Positions 1 to 5,459 of a DNA stretch of 5,459 nt are shown piece after piece. Source of the DNA: an uncultured Lachnospiraceae bacterium. Lineage in GTDB: Bacteria > Bacillota > Clostridia > Lachnospirales > Lachnospiraceae. The notes under the pieces were generated by a model, which was not told where the DNA came from, did no database searches, and saw only the letters and a program-made list of their open reading frames with translations. The DNA lies in NCBI GenBank assembly GCA_945788595.1, contig CALZMS010000092.1, forward strand, positions 1-5,459, read 5' to 3'. The translations under genes were made by a program, and so were the position numbers. Each line of letters begins with the position of its first letter. The first letter of the stretch is position 1.

Positions 1-498
1 CAGGAAGTATACACAAAGGCCCAGCAAGACAAAGCACTGGAAGGTATGGGTACGACAATGGTTGCTGTGACCATTGTGGGAAAATATGCCTATGTGGCCA
101 ATGTAGGTGACAGCCGTCTCTATGTGATTGGCAGTCAGCTTTTACAGATCACCCGGGATCATTCGCTGGTAGGCGAGATGATACGTATGGGCGAACTTAC
201 AGAAGAGGAAGGACGTGTCCATCCGGACAAAAACATCATTACCCGTGCACTGGGAATCAATCCTAGCGTCAAAGTGGATTTTTTTGATGTGAAACTGGAG
301 GATAATAATAGTATTTTGATGTGTTCTGACGGCCTCAGCAATATGGTGCCAGCCGAAGAAATCTTACAAACCGTGCAGTCCTGCATGGGGGAGCAGAATA
401 AGGCACAGTGTCTGATAGATAAAGCAAATGAGAATGGCGGCAAGGACAATATTGCTGTTATTGTGATTGAACCGTTTACAGATGAGGTGAGTATATGA
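1..498 (+). CDS. prpC: PP2C-family Ser/Thr protein phosphatase, C-terminal part (5' end outside window)
   Basis: This metal-dependent PPM/PP2C phosphatase removes phosphate from Ser/Thr residues phosphorylated by the kinase encoded next to it; it is cytoplasmic. The frame is open from base 1, giving 165 residues, so the true start lies upstream and the ATG at 46 is an internal Met of the conserved GMGTT motif (residues 15-19). Other family motifs follow in order: ANVGDSR (33-39), the flap-like region TRDHSLV to RALG (51-85), CSDGL with the metal-ligand type Asp110, and GGKDN with Asp149. Bacterial members are about 240-250 residues, so roughly 80 N-terminal residues are missing, including the first metal-binding motifs, which cannot be checked here. 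The stop overlaps the kinase start by four bases, the classic phosphatase-kinase pair. No signal peptide or membrane segment is seen in the visible part. The family is certain; the symbol (prpC or stp) follows the neighbourhood. Confidence 0.95.
   Translation, partial: QEVYTKAQQDKALEGMGTTMVAVTIVGKYAYVANVGDSRLYVIGSQLLQITRDHSLVGEMIRMGELTEEEGRVHPDKNIITRALGINPSVKVDFFDVKLEDNNSILMCSDGLSNMVPAEEILQTVQSCMGEQNKAQCLIDKANENGGKDNIAVIVIEPFTDEVSI
484..498 (+). promoter_or_regulatory. Kinase ribosome binding site and 4-base start/stop overlap
   Basis: GAGGTG at 484-489 lies 5 bases before the ATG at 495, inside the end of the phosphatase frame. That ATG shares ATGA with the phosphatase TGA stop (496-498). 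This favours 495 over the in-frame ATG at 510, whose only purine-rich stretch (GAGGG, 504-508) is one base away. The arrangement suggests translational coupling and a fixed ratio of phosphatase to kinase. Confidence 0.85.
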
Positions 499-2654
499 TA
501 AATGAGGGTATGTTAATAGGGGAGCGTTACGAGATACTGGGACTGATCGGTTCCGGCGGTATGGCTGATGTATATAAGGCCAGAGATTCCAAATTAAACC
601 GTCTGGTTGCCGTAAAGGTACTGCGCCAGGAATTCCGGATGGATAAGACATTCGTCAGCAAGTTCCAGAAGGAAGCACAGGCAGCAGCAGGTCTGTCGCA
701 TCCGAATATTGTCAGCGTATACGATGTAGGTGAGGATGAGAATGCAAACTTCATTGTTATGGAGCTTGTTGAGGGCATCACACTGAAAGATTATATTAAA
801 AGAAAGAAGAAGCTGAGCGTCAGAGAAGCCACAAGTATTGCTATTCAGGTGTCTCTCGGACTGGAAGCAGCACATAAATGCGGACTGGTACATCGTGATG
901 TCAAACCGCAGAATATTATGATCTCTACAGACGGTAAGGTTAAGCTGTCAGATTTCGGTATTGCCAGAGCAGCATCTTCCAATACCATCAGTTCTAATGT
1001 TATGGGATCTGTGCATTACAGCTCCCCGGAGCAGGTACGCGGTGGATTTGCCAATGCACAGAGTGATATTTATTCTCTTGGTATTACTTTGTATGAGATG
1101 GTTACCGGACGTGTTCCTTTTGACGGTGATACCAGCGTGTCCATTGCGATCAAGCATCTGCAGGAGGAAATCATTCCGCCTAACAAATATGTGCCGGATC
1201 TTCCTTACAGCCTGAATCAGATCATTCTGAAATGTACTCAGAAGAGCGTGGACAGACGATATGCCAGCATGGCAGATCTGATCATGGATCTGAAACGTTC
1301 TCTGGTGGATCCCAACGGTAATTTTGTGGAGCTTGCGCCGCTGGCCAGTCATGCCCAGACGATCATGCTGTCAAAGGCAGAGATGGAGGCAATCCAGGCA
1401 GCTTCCGGTTCCCGTTATGACGATGACGACGATGACGATGATGACGACGAGGAGGAGGAAAGACCGAGACGCCGCCGTTCCAGCCGTTATGAGGAAGACG
1501 ATGATGATGACGACGATGACGAGGGCGGCATTACCGGTGCACTGGAGAAAGCCATGACCATCGGCGGTTTTATCATCGGAGCCATTATTATCATTCTTTT
1601 GATCGTATTTATCTGCAAGGCTGCCGGCCTGTTCGGCTCAAGCAGCAGGGAAAGTTCTTCTGTTGTGCCTTCTTCCAGTGTGGTGGAACAAAGCAGCCAG
1701 ATCGAAGATACAGGAAAAGTTACTGTGCCGGACATTACAGGAAAAACAGTCAGTGAGGCTCAGGAAATCCTCAATAAGCTGCAGCTGGGAATCGCCAAAG
1801 GCGGCGAGGCTGCATCAGATACCGTTGCGGAAGGACTGATCATTTCCCAGGATCTTAAGGAAGGTACTATCGTGGCTACGCATTCCACGGTATATTATGT
1901 GATCAGTACCGGTGTGGCAGATATTACCGTACCGGATGTTACAGGAAAAAGCCAGACAGTTGCAGAGACGACACTGAAATCCAGTGGTCTGGAAACGAAG
2001 ATCACCCAGGAAAACAGTGATACTGTTCCCATCGGTGATGTTATCCGCACTAACCCTGAAGCTGGTACGGAGGTGTCCACCGGAAGTACAGTGGAAGTGG
2101 TTGTCAGTCTTGGCAAAGAGGATACACAGGTGGAAGTGCCTAATGTTTACGGTGTTTCCGAGAATACAGCTAAGAAGACTCTGACAAACCTGAATCTTAC
2201 GGTTGTGGTGGATACAGGTACCAGTACTAAGGTCAAAGCCGGTGAGGTTATGGCCCAGAGCATCAAAGCCGGTACAAAAGTAGATCAGAAGACAGAAATT
2301 ACGATCACCGTTAACAGTGGCTCAAGTTCGACTACTACGGACGATCCTGCAGTGACACCGGATGATGAAGACGAGGATGACGAGCAGCAGGAAGCCAAGG
2401 TATGGGCCTGCAATCAGCGTCTTGATACACCGCCAAATTACAGTGGCGGTCCTGTCAGACTGACTTTGTCACAAGTGGTAGATGGACAGACTGTAGAAAA
2501 GACTGTTATCGAGAACGACAGTCCGGAGTTCCCGCTGACATTTAGTACAGAAGGTGCTGAGGGTGTGAGTGTAGGTACCGTATATGTGTATGAGAAAATC
2601 GATGGTGAATACAAGAAGATTGCCAAATACACAGTTCCTTTTGAAGAATATTAA
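495..2654 (+). CDS. prkC: PASTA-domain eukaryotic-like Ser/Thr protein kinase (PrkC/Stk family)
   Basis: This membrane kinase senses cell-wall fragments or lipid II outside and phosphorylates Ser/Thr in cytoplasmic targets for wall synthesis, division, dormancy and translation. The kinase domain (about 12-270) is intact: glycine loop 19-24 (GSGGMA), ATP-binding Lys41, helix-C Glu60, HRDVKPQN 133-140 with catalytic Asp135, DFG 153-155, a Ser/Thr-rich activation loop (161-167) and SPE 177-179. A juxtamembrane stretch (308-345) alternates Asp/Glu and Arg runs. One membrane segment lies at about 355-373, then a Ser-rich stalk (382-401). Three PASTA repeats (408-473, 476-540, 545-609) follow, then a Thr/Asp/Glu linker (613-634) and a C-terminal beta-rich-looking domain (635-719). 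At 719 residues it is longer than Bacillus PrkC (about 650), mainly through the acidic linkers. It is translationally coupled to the upstream phosphatase, and rsgA begins three bases downstream. Family and function are secure; the ligand of this copy is not known. Confidence 0.97.
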   Translation: MINEGMLIGERYEILGLIGSGGMADVYKARDSKLNRLVAVKVLRQEFRMDKTFVSKFQKEAQAAAGLSHPNIVSVYDVGEDENANFIVMELVEGITLKDYIKRKKKLSVREATSIAIQVSLGLEAAHKCGLVHRDVKPQNIMISTDGKVKLSDFGIARAASSNTISSNVMGSVHYSSPEQVRGGFANAQSDIYSLGITLYEMVTGRVPFDGDTSVSIAIKHLQEEIIPPNKYVPDLPYSLNQIILKCTQKSVDRRYASMADLIMDLKRSLVDPNGNFVELAPLASHAQTIMLSKAEMEAIQAASGSRYDDDDDDDDDDEEEERPRRRRSSRYEEDDDDDDDDEGGITGALEKAMTIGGFIIGAIIIILLIVFICKAAGLFGSSSRESSSVVPSSSVVEQSSQIEDTGKVTVPDITGKTVSEAQEILNKLQLGIAKGGEAASDTVAEGLIISQDLKEGTIVATHSTVYYVISTGVADITVPDVTGKSQTVAETTLKSSGLETKITQENSDTVPIGDVIRTNPEAGTEVSTGSTVEVVVSLGKEDTQVEVPNVYGVSENTAKKTLTNLNLTVVVDTGTSTKVKAGEVMAQSIKAGTKVDQKTEITITVNSGSSSTTTDDPAVTPDDEDEDDEQQEAKVWACNQRLDTPPNYSGGPVRLTLSQVVDGQTVEKTVIENDSPEFPLTFSTEGAEGVSVGTVYVYEKIDGEYKKIAKYTVPFEEY
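1410..1523 (+). repeat. Imperfect tandem repeat of GAY codons coding an Asp/Arg juxtamembrane segment
   Basis: Within the kinase gene, two copies of a Ser-Arg-Tyr lead followed by an acidic run occur in tandem. Copy 1 is Ser-Arg-Tyr (306-308), ten Asp (309-318) and four Glu (319-322), then an Arg-rich patch RPRRRRSSR (323-331). Copy 2 starts with Ser330-Arg331-Tyr332, then two Glu, eight Asp (335-342) and Glu343. The DNA is mixed GAC/GAT, a trinucleotide tract that could change length in frame by slippage. It sits just inside the membrane segment. Confidence 0.85.
1716..2321 (+). repeat. Three PASTA repeats of the kinase
   Basis: Each unit of about 65 residues opens with a VPD/VPN-x-x-G motif (VPDITGK at 411, VPDVTGK at 479, VPNVYGV at 548), continues with an Ala/Leu-rich helix and ends with a strand rich in Val/Ile followed by Ser/Thr/Asn-x-Gly. 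Units span residues 408-473, 476-540 and 545-609. PASTA domains bind peptidoglycan precursors or muropeptides. The copies are divergent at the protein level, so recombination between them is unlikely. Confidence 0.92.
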
Positions 2655-2657
2655 TAT

Positions 2658-3542
2658 ATGACTGGAAAGATTATTAAAGGTATTGCCGGATTCTACTACG
2701 TTTACGTGGTAGAATCCGGTATTTATGAATGTAAGGCTGTCGGTATATTCCGAAAAGACAAGATCAAACCTCTGGTGGGCGATATGGTACGCATAGAGGT
2801 TCTGGATGAGGATAAAAAAGAGGGCAGTCTGGTGGAGATACTTCCCCGGAAAAATGAACTGATCCGTCCGGCAGTGACCAATGTGGATCAGGCAATGGTC
2901 ATTTTTGCGGCAGATTTCCCAAAACCGAATTTTTCACTGCTGAATCATTTCCTGCTGATGATGGAACGGCGATCTGTACCGGTCGTGATCTGTTTTAATA
3001 AAATGGATCTGCTGAAACCGGAGGAGATACAGAAACTCCATGATATTTATGAACCCGCAGGATACACGGTGCTTACGATCAGCGTAAAAGAAGGAAAGGG
3101 AATAGACAAGGTCAAAGAATTGCTTGACCGTAAAGTCACTGTTGTGGCCGGACCGTCCGGTGTGGGCAAATCATCCCTGACCAATGCAATTCAGAGCGAT
3201 GTTCATATGGAGACCGGTGAGATCAGCAAAAAGCTGAACCGCGGCAAGCATACGACCCGCCATTCCCAGCTGATCGAGCTGTGGGAAGACAGCTGGTTTA
3301 TGGATACGCCGGGCTTTTCTTCTCTGCTGACAGAACCGATGGAGAAAGAAGAACTGCGTTCGTATTTTCCGGAATTTGCTCCTTACGAGGGACAGTGCCG
3401 TTATCAGGGCTGCAGTCATACACACGAACCAGGGTGCGCAGTCAAAGAGGCATTTGCTGAGGGTAAGATCGGTGAGACACGATATCAGGGATATCTGGAA
3501 ATTTACGAAGAGCTCAAAGAACAGGAGAGAAGACAGTATTAA
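2658..3542 (+). CDS. rsgA: Ribosome small-subunit-dependent GTPase A (RsgA/YloQ/CpgA)
   Basis: RsgA hydrolyses GTP on the 30S subunit during late maturation, helping release assembly factors and checking the decoding region. The 294-residue protein has the family architecture: an N-terminal OB fold (about 1-65), then a circularly permuted GTPase with motifs in the order G4 (FNKMDL, 113-118), G5-like SVKEGKG (142-148), G1 P-loop GPSGVGKSS (165-173), G2 HTTRHS (198-203) and G3 DTPGF (216-220). A C-terminal zinc site C-x4-C-x-H-x5-C uses Cys247, Cys252, His254 and Cys260. Its length matches Bacillus CpgA (about 298). The ATG lies three bases after the kinase stop with only a weak purine stretch (GAAGA, 2643-2647), so translation probably depends on coupling. 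In Bacillus this protein is phosphorylated by PrkC, consistent with the shared operon. A strong hairpin lies in the early coding sequence. Confidence 0.97.
   Translation: MTGKIIKGIAGFYYVYVVESGIYECKAVGIFRKDKIKPLVGDMVRIEVLDEDKKEGSLVEILPRKNELIRPAVTNVDQAMVIFAADFPKPNFSLLNHFLLMMERRSVPVVICFNKMDLLKPEEIQKLHDIYEPAGYTVLTISVKEGKGIDKVKELLDRKVTVVAGPSGVGKSSLTNAIQSDVHMETGEISKKLNRGKHTTRHSQLIELWEDSWFMDTPGFSSLLTEPMEKEELRSYFPEFAPYEGQCRYQGCSHTHEPGCAVKEAFAEGKIGETRYQGYLEIYEELKEQERRQY
2684..2721 (+). other. 17-bp RNA hairpin within the start of rsgA
   Basis: Bases 2684-2700 pair with 2705-2721 without interruption around a TTTA loop (2701-2704). Fifteen pairs are Watson-Crick and two are G-U (2685/2720 and 2697/2708). 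It begins 26 bases after the A of the rsgA ATG. No T-run follows, so it is not an intrinsic terminator. The two arms are in codon register: codons for Gly-Phe-Tyr-Tyr on one side are complementary to those for Val-Val-Glu-Ser on the other. A role in translation or mRNA stability is inference only. Confidence 0.7.
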
Positions 3543-3588
3543 AGTCTGTCAGAAAAATGGTTGAAAAACTCTAAAAAACATCTTGAGT

Positions 3589-3641
3589 AAAGAGTAGGGC
3601 TGTCCCACAGCAAAACAATTGCTGATGTGACAGCCTCTTTT
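3589..3641 (+). terminator. Intrinsic-terminator-like hairpin between rsgA and thiN
   Basis: The lower stem pairs 3597-3604 (GGGCTGTC) with 3629-3636 (GACAGCCT). After a small internal loop the upper stem pairs CAGCAA (3608-3613) with TTGCTG (3619-3624) around AACAA. The 3' arm runs into TCTTTT (3636-3641). An upstream AAAGAG (3589-3594) could also pair with CTCTTT (3635-3640), lengthening the stem. It begins about 50 bases after the rsgA stop and ends 10 bases before the thiN Shine-Dalgarno, so it could end the upstream operon or attenuate thiN. The internal loop and short T-run make efficiency uncertain. Confidence 0.7.
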
Positions 3642-3651
3642 GGAAAACATA

Positions 3652-3656
3652 GAGGT
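3652..3656 (+). promoter_or_regulatory. thiN ribosome binding site
   Basis: GAGGT with its core GAGG (3652-3655) lies 5 bases before the ATG at 3661. It fixes that ATG as the start rather than the in-frame TTG at 3640, which sits in the terminator T-run with no purine-rich site before it. Confidence 0.85.
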
Positions 3657-3660
3657 AAAA

Positions 3661-4311
3661 ATGAGAGCAATGATTATCAGCGGGGGCACAATAGAAACAG
3701 AGTTTGCCCTTCCCTTCATAAAAAAATATCAGCCGGAATATATCGTGGCAGCGGATCACGGATTATTATTCTGTCTGGAAAATGACTTGAAAGTGGATAT
3801 GATCGTGGGAGATTTTGACAGCGCTCCGGATGGAGTGCTGGAACAGTATACGGATAAATATCAGGTGCCGGTACGTCGGTTTAATCCGGTAAAGGATGCC
3901 ACCGATACGGAGATCGCTGTGCGTCAGGTGGTGGAAGTGGGGGCTTTGCAGGCAGTGCTTCTGGGGGCCACAGGCACCCGGCTTGATCATACTATCGGGA
4001 ATATGCAGTGCCTGCATATTCTGCTGGATGCAGGCATAGAAGCAGCGATCGTGGATAACCACAACCGGATCAGCCTGCACAGAGGAAATTTTTCTGTCAA
4101 AAAAGATGAACAGTTTGGAAAGTACATTTCTTTTTTGCCGGCGGGAGAAAGGATAGAAAAACTGTCCCTTACCGGCTTCAAGTATCCACTGAATGGGCAA
4201 AAGATAACCAATGCAGACAGCCTCTGTATCAGCAATGAGATCACAGAGGAAGAAGCTTTTGTCAGCTTTACCGGCGGCGAGCTGTATATGATCCAGTCAA
4301 GAGACTGTTAA
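3661..4311 (+). CDS. thiN: Thiamine pyrophosphokinase (ThiN)
   Basis: The enzyme transfers pyrophosphate from ATP to thiamine, giving thiamine pyrophosphate in the cytoplasm, the salvage route to the cofactor. The 216-residue product is of usual family length. Visible signatures are the N-terminal SGG (7-9), AADHG (30-34), the metal-binding GDFDS (50-54), KDATDTE (78-84) and GATGTRLDHTIGN (102-114), which together form the catalytic domain. The C-terminal part, ending with the SNEI and VSFTGGELYMIQSRD segments, is the thiamine-binding beta domain. The start at 3661 is supported by a Shine-Dalgarno and by a beginning (MRAMIISGG) like that of relatives. In many Firmicutes rpe lies just upstream; here a 118-base gap with a terminator-like hairpin does. 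No thiamine pyrophosphate riboswitch is recognisable before it, and no obvious promoter follows the hairpin, so expression probably needs read-through from rsgA or a weak promoter in the gap. Confidence 0.96.
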   Translation: MRAMIISGGTIETEFALPFIKKYQPEYIVAADHGLLFCLENDLKVDMIVGDFDSAPDGVLEQYTDKYQVPVRRFNPVKDATDTEIAVRQVVEVGALQAVLLGATGTRLDHTIGNMQCLHILLDAGIEAAIVDNHNRISLHRGNFSVKKDEQFGKYISFLPAGERIEKLSLTGFKYPLNGQKITNADSLCISNEITEEEAFVSFTGGELYMIQSRDC

Positions 4312-4344
4312 GAAAAAAAGCATATTCTGGTGCCTGCTTAGTAT

Positions 4345-4360
4345 GGCTCGTCAGCGAGCC
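4345..4360 (+). other. Perfect short hairpin downstream of thiN
   Basis: GGCTCG (4345-4350) and CGAGCC (4355-4360) form a perfect 6-bp stem around TCAG, 33 bases after the thiN stop. The 3' side is A-rich (TGAAAGAAAAAAA), with no T-run on either strand, so it does not look like a standard intrinsic terminator. It may instead protect the 3' end of the thiN message or end it inefficiently. I see no other terminator after thiN. Confidence 0.5.
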
Positions 4361-4373
4361 TGAAAGAAAAAAA

Positions 4374-4402
4374 TGTACATTCCAACTCTGATGTGGTACA
4401 CT
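4374..4402 (+). promoter_or_regulatory. Candidate sigma-A promoter for ychF
   Basis: TGTACA (4374-4379) matches four of six -35 consensus bases. After 17 bases, TACACT (4397-4402) matches four of six -10 bases and is preceded by TG at 4394-4395, an extended -10 element. Transcription would start near 4409, giving a leader of about 90 bases. A second weak -10 candidate is TATACA (4402-4407). This was assigned by eye, not by scoring. Confidence 0.45.
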
Positions 4403-4410
4403 ATACATCA
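4389..4410 (+). promoter_or_regulatory. Dyad overlapping the ychF promoter -10
   Basis: TGATGT (4389-4394) and ACATCA (4405-4410) form a perfect inverted repeat of 6-base half-sites with a 10-base spacer that contains the candidate -10. The geometry fits a repressor operator, but no regulator is identified and chance is possible for arms this short. Confidence 0.3.
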
Positions 4411-4419
4411 CTGTATTAA

Positions 4420-4450
4420 GGCTTTCCGGAATATCAGGTGAATGGAAGCC
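4420..4450 (+). other. Possible hairpin in the ychF leader
   Basis: GGCTTTCC (4420-4427) pairs with GGAAGCC (4444-4450) as a 7-bp stem with one bulged T and a 16-base loop. It ends 30 bases before the ychF Shine-Dalgarno and has no following T-run. It may simply stabilise the leader. Confidence 0.3.
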
Positions 4451-4480
4451 ACACTTTAAAGAAAAAAGCTCAATATATTC

Positions 4481-4487
4481 AAAGGAG
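4481..4487 (+). promoter_or_regulatory. ychF ribosome binding site
   Basis: AAAGGAG is a near-complete Shine-Dalgarno whose GGAG ends 11 bases before the ATG at 4499. The spacing is slightly long but within the working range, and no other start codon competes. Confidence 0.85.
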
Positions 4488-4498
4488 ATAAAGAAAAC

Positions 4499-5459
4499 AT
4501 GAAATTAGGTATCGTGGGTTTACCGAACGTTGGAAAAAGCACACTGTTTAACTCTCTGACAAAGGCGGGCGCGGAGTCTGCCAACTATCCCTTCTGCACC
4601 ATCGAGCCCAATGTGGGTGTGGTTGCCGTGCCGGATAATCGTCTGAAGCTTCTGGGAGATTTTTATCATTCTAAAAAGGTGACACCGGCTGTGATCGAAT
4701 TTGTGGATATTGCCGGCCTGGTAAAAGGTGCGTCAAAAGGAGAAGGTCTTGGAAACCAGTTCCTGGCCAATATCCGTGAAGTAGATGCGATCCTGCATGT
4801 GGTTCGCTGCTTTGAGGATCCAAATGTTATCCATGTGGATGGCTCTGTAGATCCGATCCGTGATATCGAGACCATCAATTTGGAGCTGATCTTCGCAGAC
4901 CTGGAAGTGCTGGAGCGCCGTATGGCCAAGGTGGGCCGCACCAGACAGATGGATAAAGCTGCCGCAAAAGAGTACACACTGCTGGAGAAGATCAAAAAAC
5001 ATCTGGAAGACGGAAAACTGGCCAAAACTCTGGAACTTGAGGATGACGATGAAGCTTCCATGATCAAAGAGTACAACCTGCTTACCGCAAAACCAGTGAT
5101 CTATGCGGCCAATGTGGCAGAGGATGAGCTGGCCGGAGAGGATAACGATCTGGTGAAAAAGGTGCGTGCCTATGCCGAGGAAGAGGGAAGTGAAGTGTTC
5201 GGCATCTGCGCGCAGATCGAGGAAGAAATCTCAGAGCTGGATGACGACGAGAAACAGATGTTTTTGGAGGATCTGGGTCTTACTGAGTCGGGTCTGGATA
5301 AGCTGATTGCAGCAAGCTATCGTATTCTTGGTCTGATGAGCTTTTTGACTGCCGGTGAGGATGAGACCAGAGCCTGGACCATCAAGATCGGTACCAAGGC
5401 TCCCCAGGCCGCCGGTAAAATCCATTCTGACTTTGAACGTGGATTTATCAAGGCGGAGG
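4499..5459 (+). CDS. ychF: Redox/ribosome-associated P-loop ATPase YchF (Obg family), 3' end outside window
   Basis: YchF (OLA1 in eukaryotes) is a cytoplasmic Obg-family protein that binds ribosomes and, unusually for this group, prefers ATP to GTP. The 320 residues present start at an ATG after a strong ribosome binding site. Motifs seen are G1 GLPNVGKS (7-14), a switch I-like region [12 protein letters not shown] (29-40), G3 DIAGL (70-74) with a hydrophobic residue in place of the usual catalytic Gln, and NVAE (205-208). The last is the family's NxxE in place of NKxD and explains the relaxed base preference. A charged helical insert (about 130-190) corresponds to the coiled-coil domain. 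From about residue 280 the C-terminal TGS domain begins. The family is about 365 residues long, so roughly 45 are missing. It has its own upstream gap and candidate promoter, so it is probably a separate transcription unit from thiN. Confidence 0.97.
   Translation, partial: MKLGIVGLPNVGKSTLFNSLTKAGAESANYPFCTIEPNVGVVAVPDNRLKLLGDFYHSKKVTPAVIEFVDIAGLVKGASKGEGLGNQFLANIREVDAILHVVRCFEDPNVIHVDGSVDPIRDIETINLELIFADLEVLERRMAKVGRTRQMDKAAAKEYTLLEKIKKHLEDGKLAKTLELEDDDEASMIKEYNLLTAKPVIYAANVAEDELAGEDNDLVKKVRAYAEEEGSEVFGICAQIEEEISELDDDEKQMFLEDLGLTESGLDKLIAASYRILGLMSFLTAGEDETRAWTIKIGTKAPQAAGKIHSDFERGFIKAE

Noticed and set aside
510..512. An alternative kinase start at the second in-frame ATG.
   Set aside because: Its purine stretch is only one base from the ATG; the ATG at 495 has a well-spaced site and the overlap typical of this gene pair.
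1487..1735. A minus-strand reading frame with a poly-Ser run opposite the kinase linker.
   Set aside because: The poly-Ser is just the complement of the GAC/GAT tract; the opposite strand carries an unambiguous kinase and there is no ribosome binding site or family resemblance.
3148..3160. The palindrome CCGGAC-C-GTCCGG inside rsgA.
   Set aside because: It falls on codons of the P-loop GPSG and has a one-base centre, so protein constraint and chance explain it.
3561..3590. A possible promoter in the rsgA-thiN gap, starting with TTGAAA at 3561.
   Set aside because: The -35-like hexamer is good, but the bases 17-18 positions downstream (TGAGTA or GAGTAA) are poor -10 elements, so I did not annotate it; it remains the only candidate for a separate thiN promoter.
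3640..3660. A TTG start that would add seven residues to ThiN.
   Set aside because: The TTG lies in the terminator T-run with no Shine-Dalgarno before it, whereas the ATG at 3661 has GAGG at 5-base spacing and matches family N-termini.
4322..4434. Nine-base complementarity between ATATTCTGG (4322-4330) and CCGGAATAT (4426-4434) across the thiN-ychF gap.
   Set aside because: The enclosed loop is about 95 bases and one pair is G-U; a match of this length is easily due to chance and would require a transcript crossing the candidate promoter.
4666..5076. A minus-strand Ser-rich frame of 136 codons opposite ychF.
   Set aside because: The + strand encodes conserved YchF motifs across the whole span, so this is a shadow frame caused by codon bias.

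Overview
The window is ordinary core chromosome of a Firmicute, most likely a member of the Clostridia close to the Lachnospiraceae. This is inferred from the moderate base composition, strong Shine-Dalgarno sites, the PP2C phosphatase / PASTA kinase / RsgA / ThiN gene order, and a PASTA kinase with a long acidic linker and an extra C-terminal domain. All five genes are on the + strand. I see no mobile element, CRISPR array, tRNA or rRNA.

Layout. Positions 1-498 hold the C-terminal two thirds of a PP2C-type Ser/Thr phosphatase (PrpC/Stp). Its stop codon overlaps by 4 bases the start of a complete 719-residue PASTA-domain Ser/Thr kinase (PrkC/Stk, 495-2654). Three bases later comes rsgA (2658-3542), a circularly permuted GTPase of 30S ribosome assembly. 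A 118-base gap (3543-3660) contains an intrinsic-terminator-like hairpin, followed by thiN (3661-4311), thiamine pyrophosphokinase. A 187-base gap (4312-4498) holds a perfect short hairpin, a candidate promoter with an overlapping dyad, a leader hairpin and a good ribosome binding site. It is followed by ychF (4499 to beyond the window end), a ribosome-associated NxxE-type P-loop ATPase.

How the genes work together. The phosphatase and kinase form a reversible phosphorylation pair. The kinase senses the cell wall through extracellular PASTA repeats, and in Bacillus the RsgA homologue CpgA is a known substrate of this pair. The first three genes are tightly packed and probably one translationally coupled transcript. 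In many Firmicutes rpe (ribulose-phosphate 3-epimerase) lies between rsgA and thiN; here it is absent and the terminator-like hairpin occupies the gap.

I do not see a previously undescribed multi-gene system. The features most worth a second look are a 17-bp hairpin inside the first codons of rsgA, the terminator immediately in front of the thiN ribosome binding site, and the acidic/arginine juxtamembrane repeat and C-terminal domain of the kinase.
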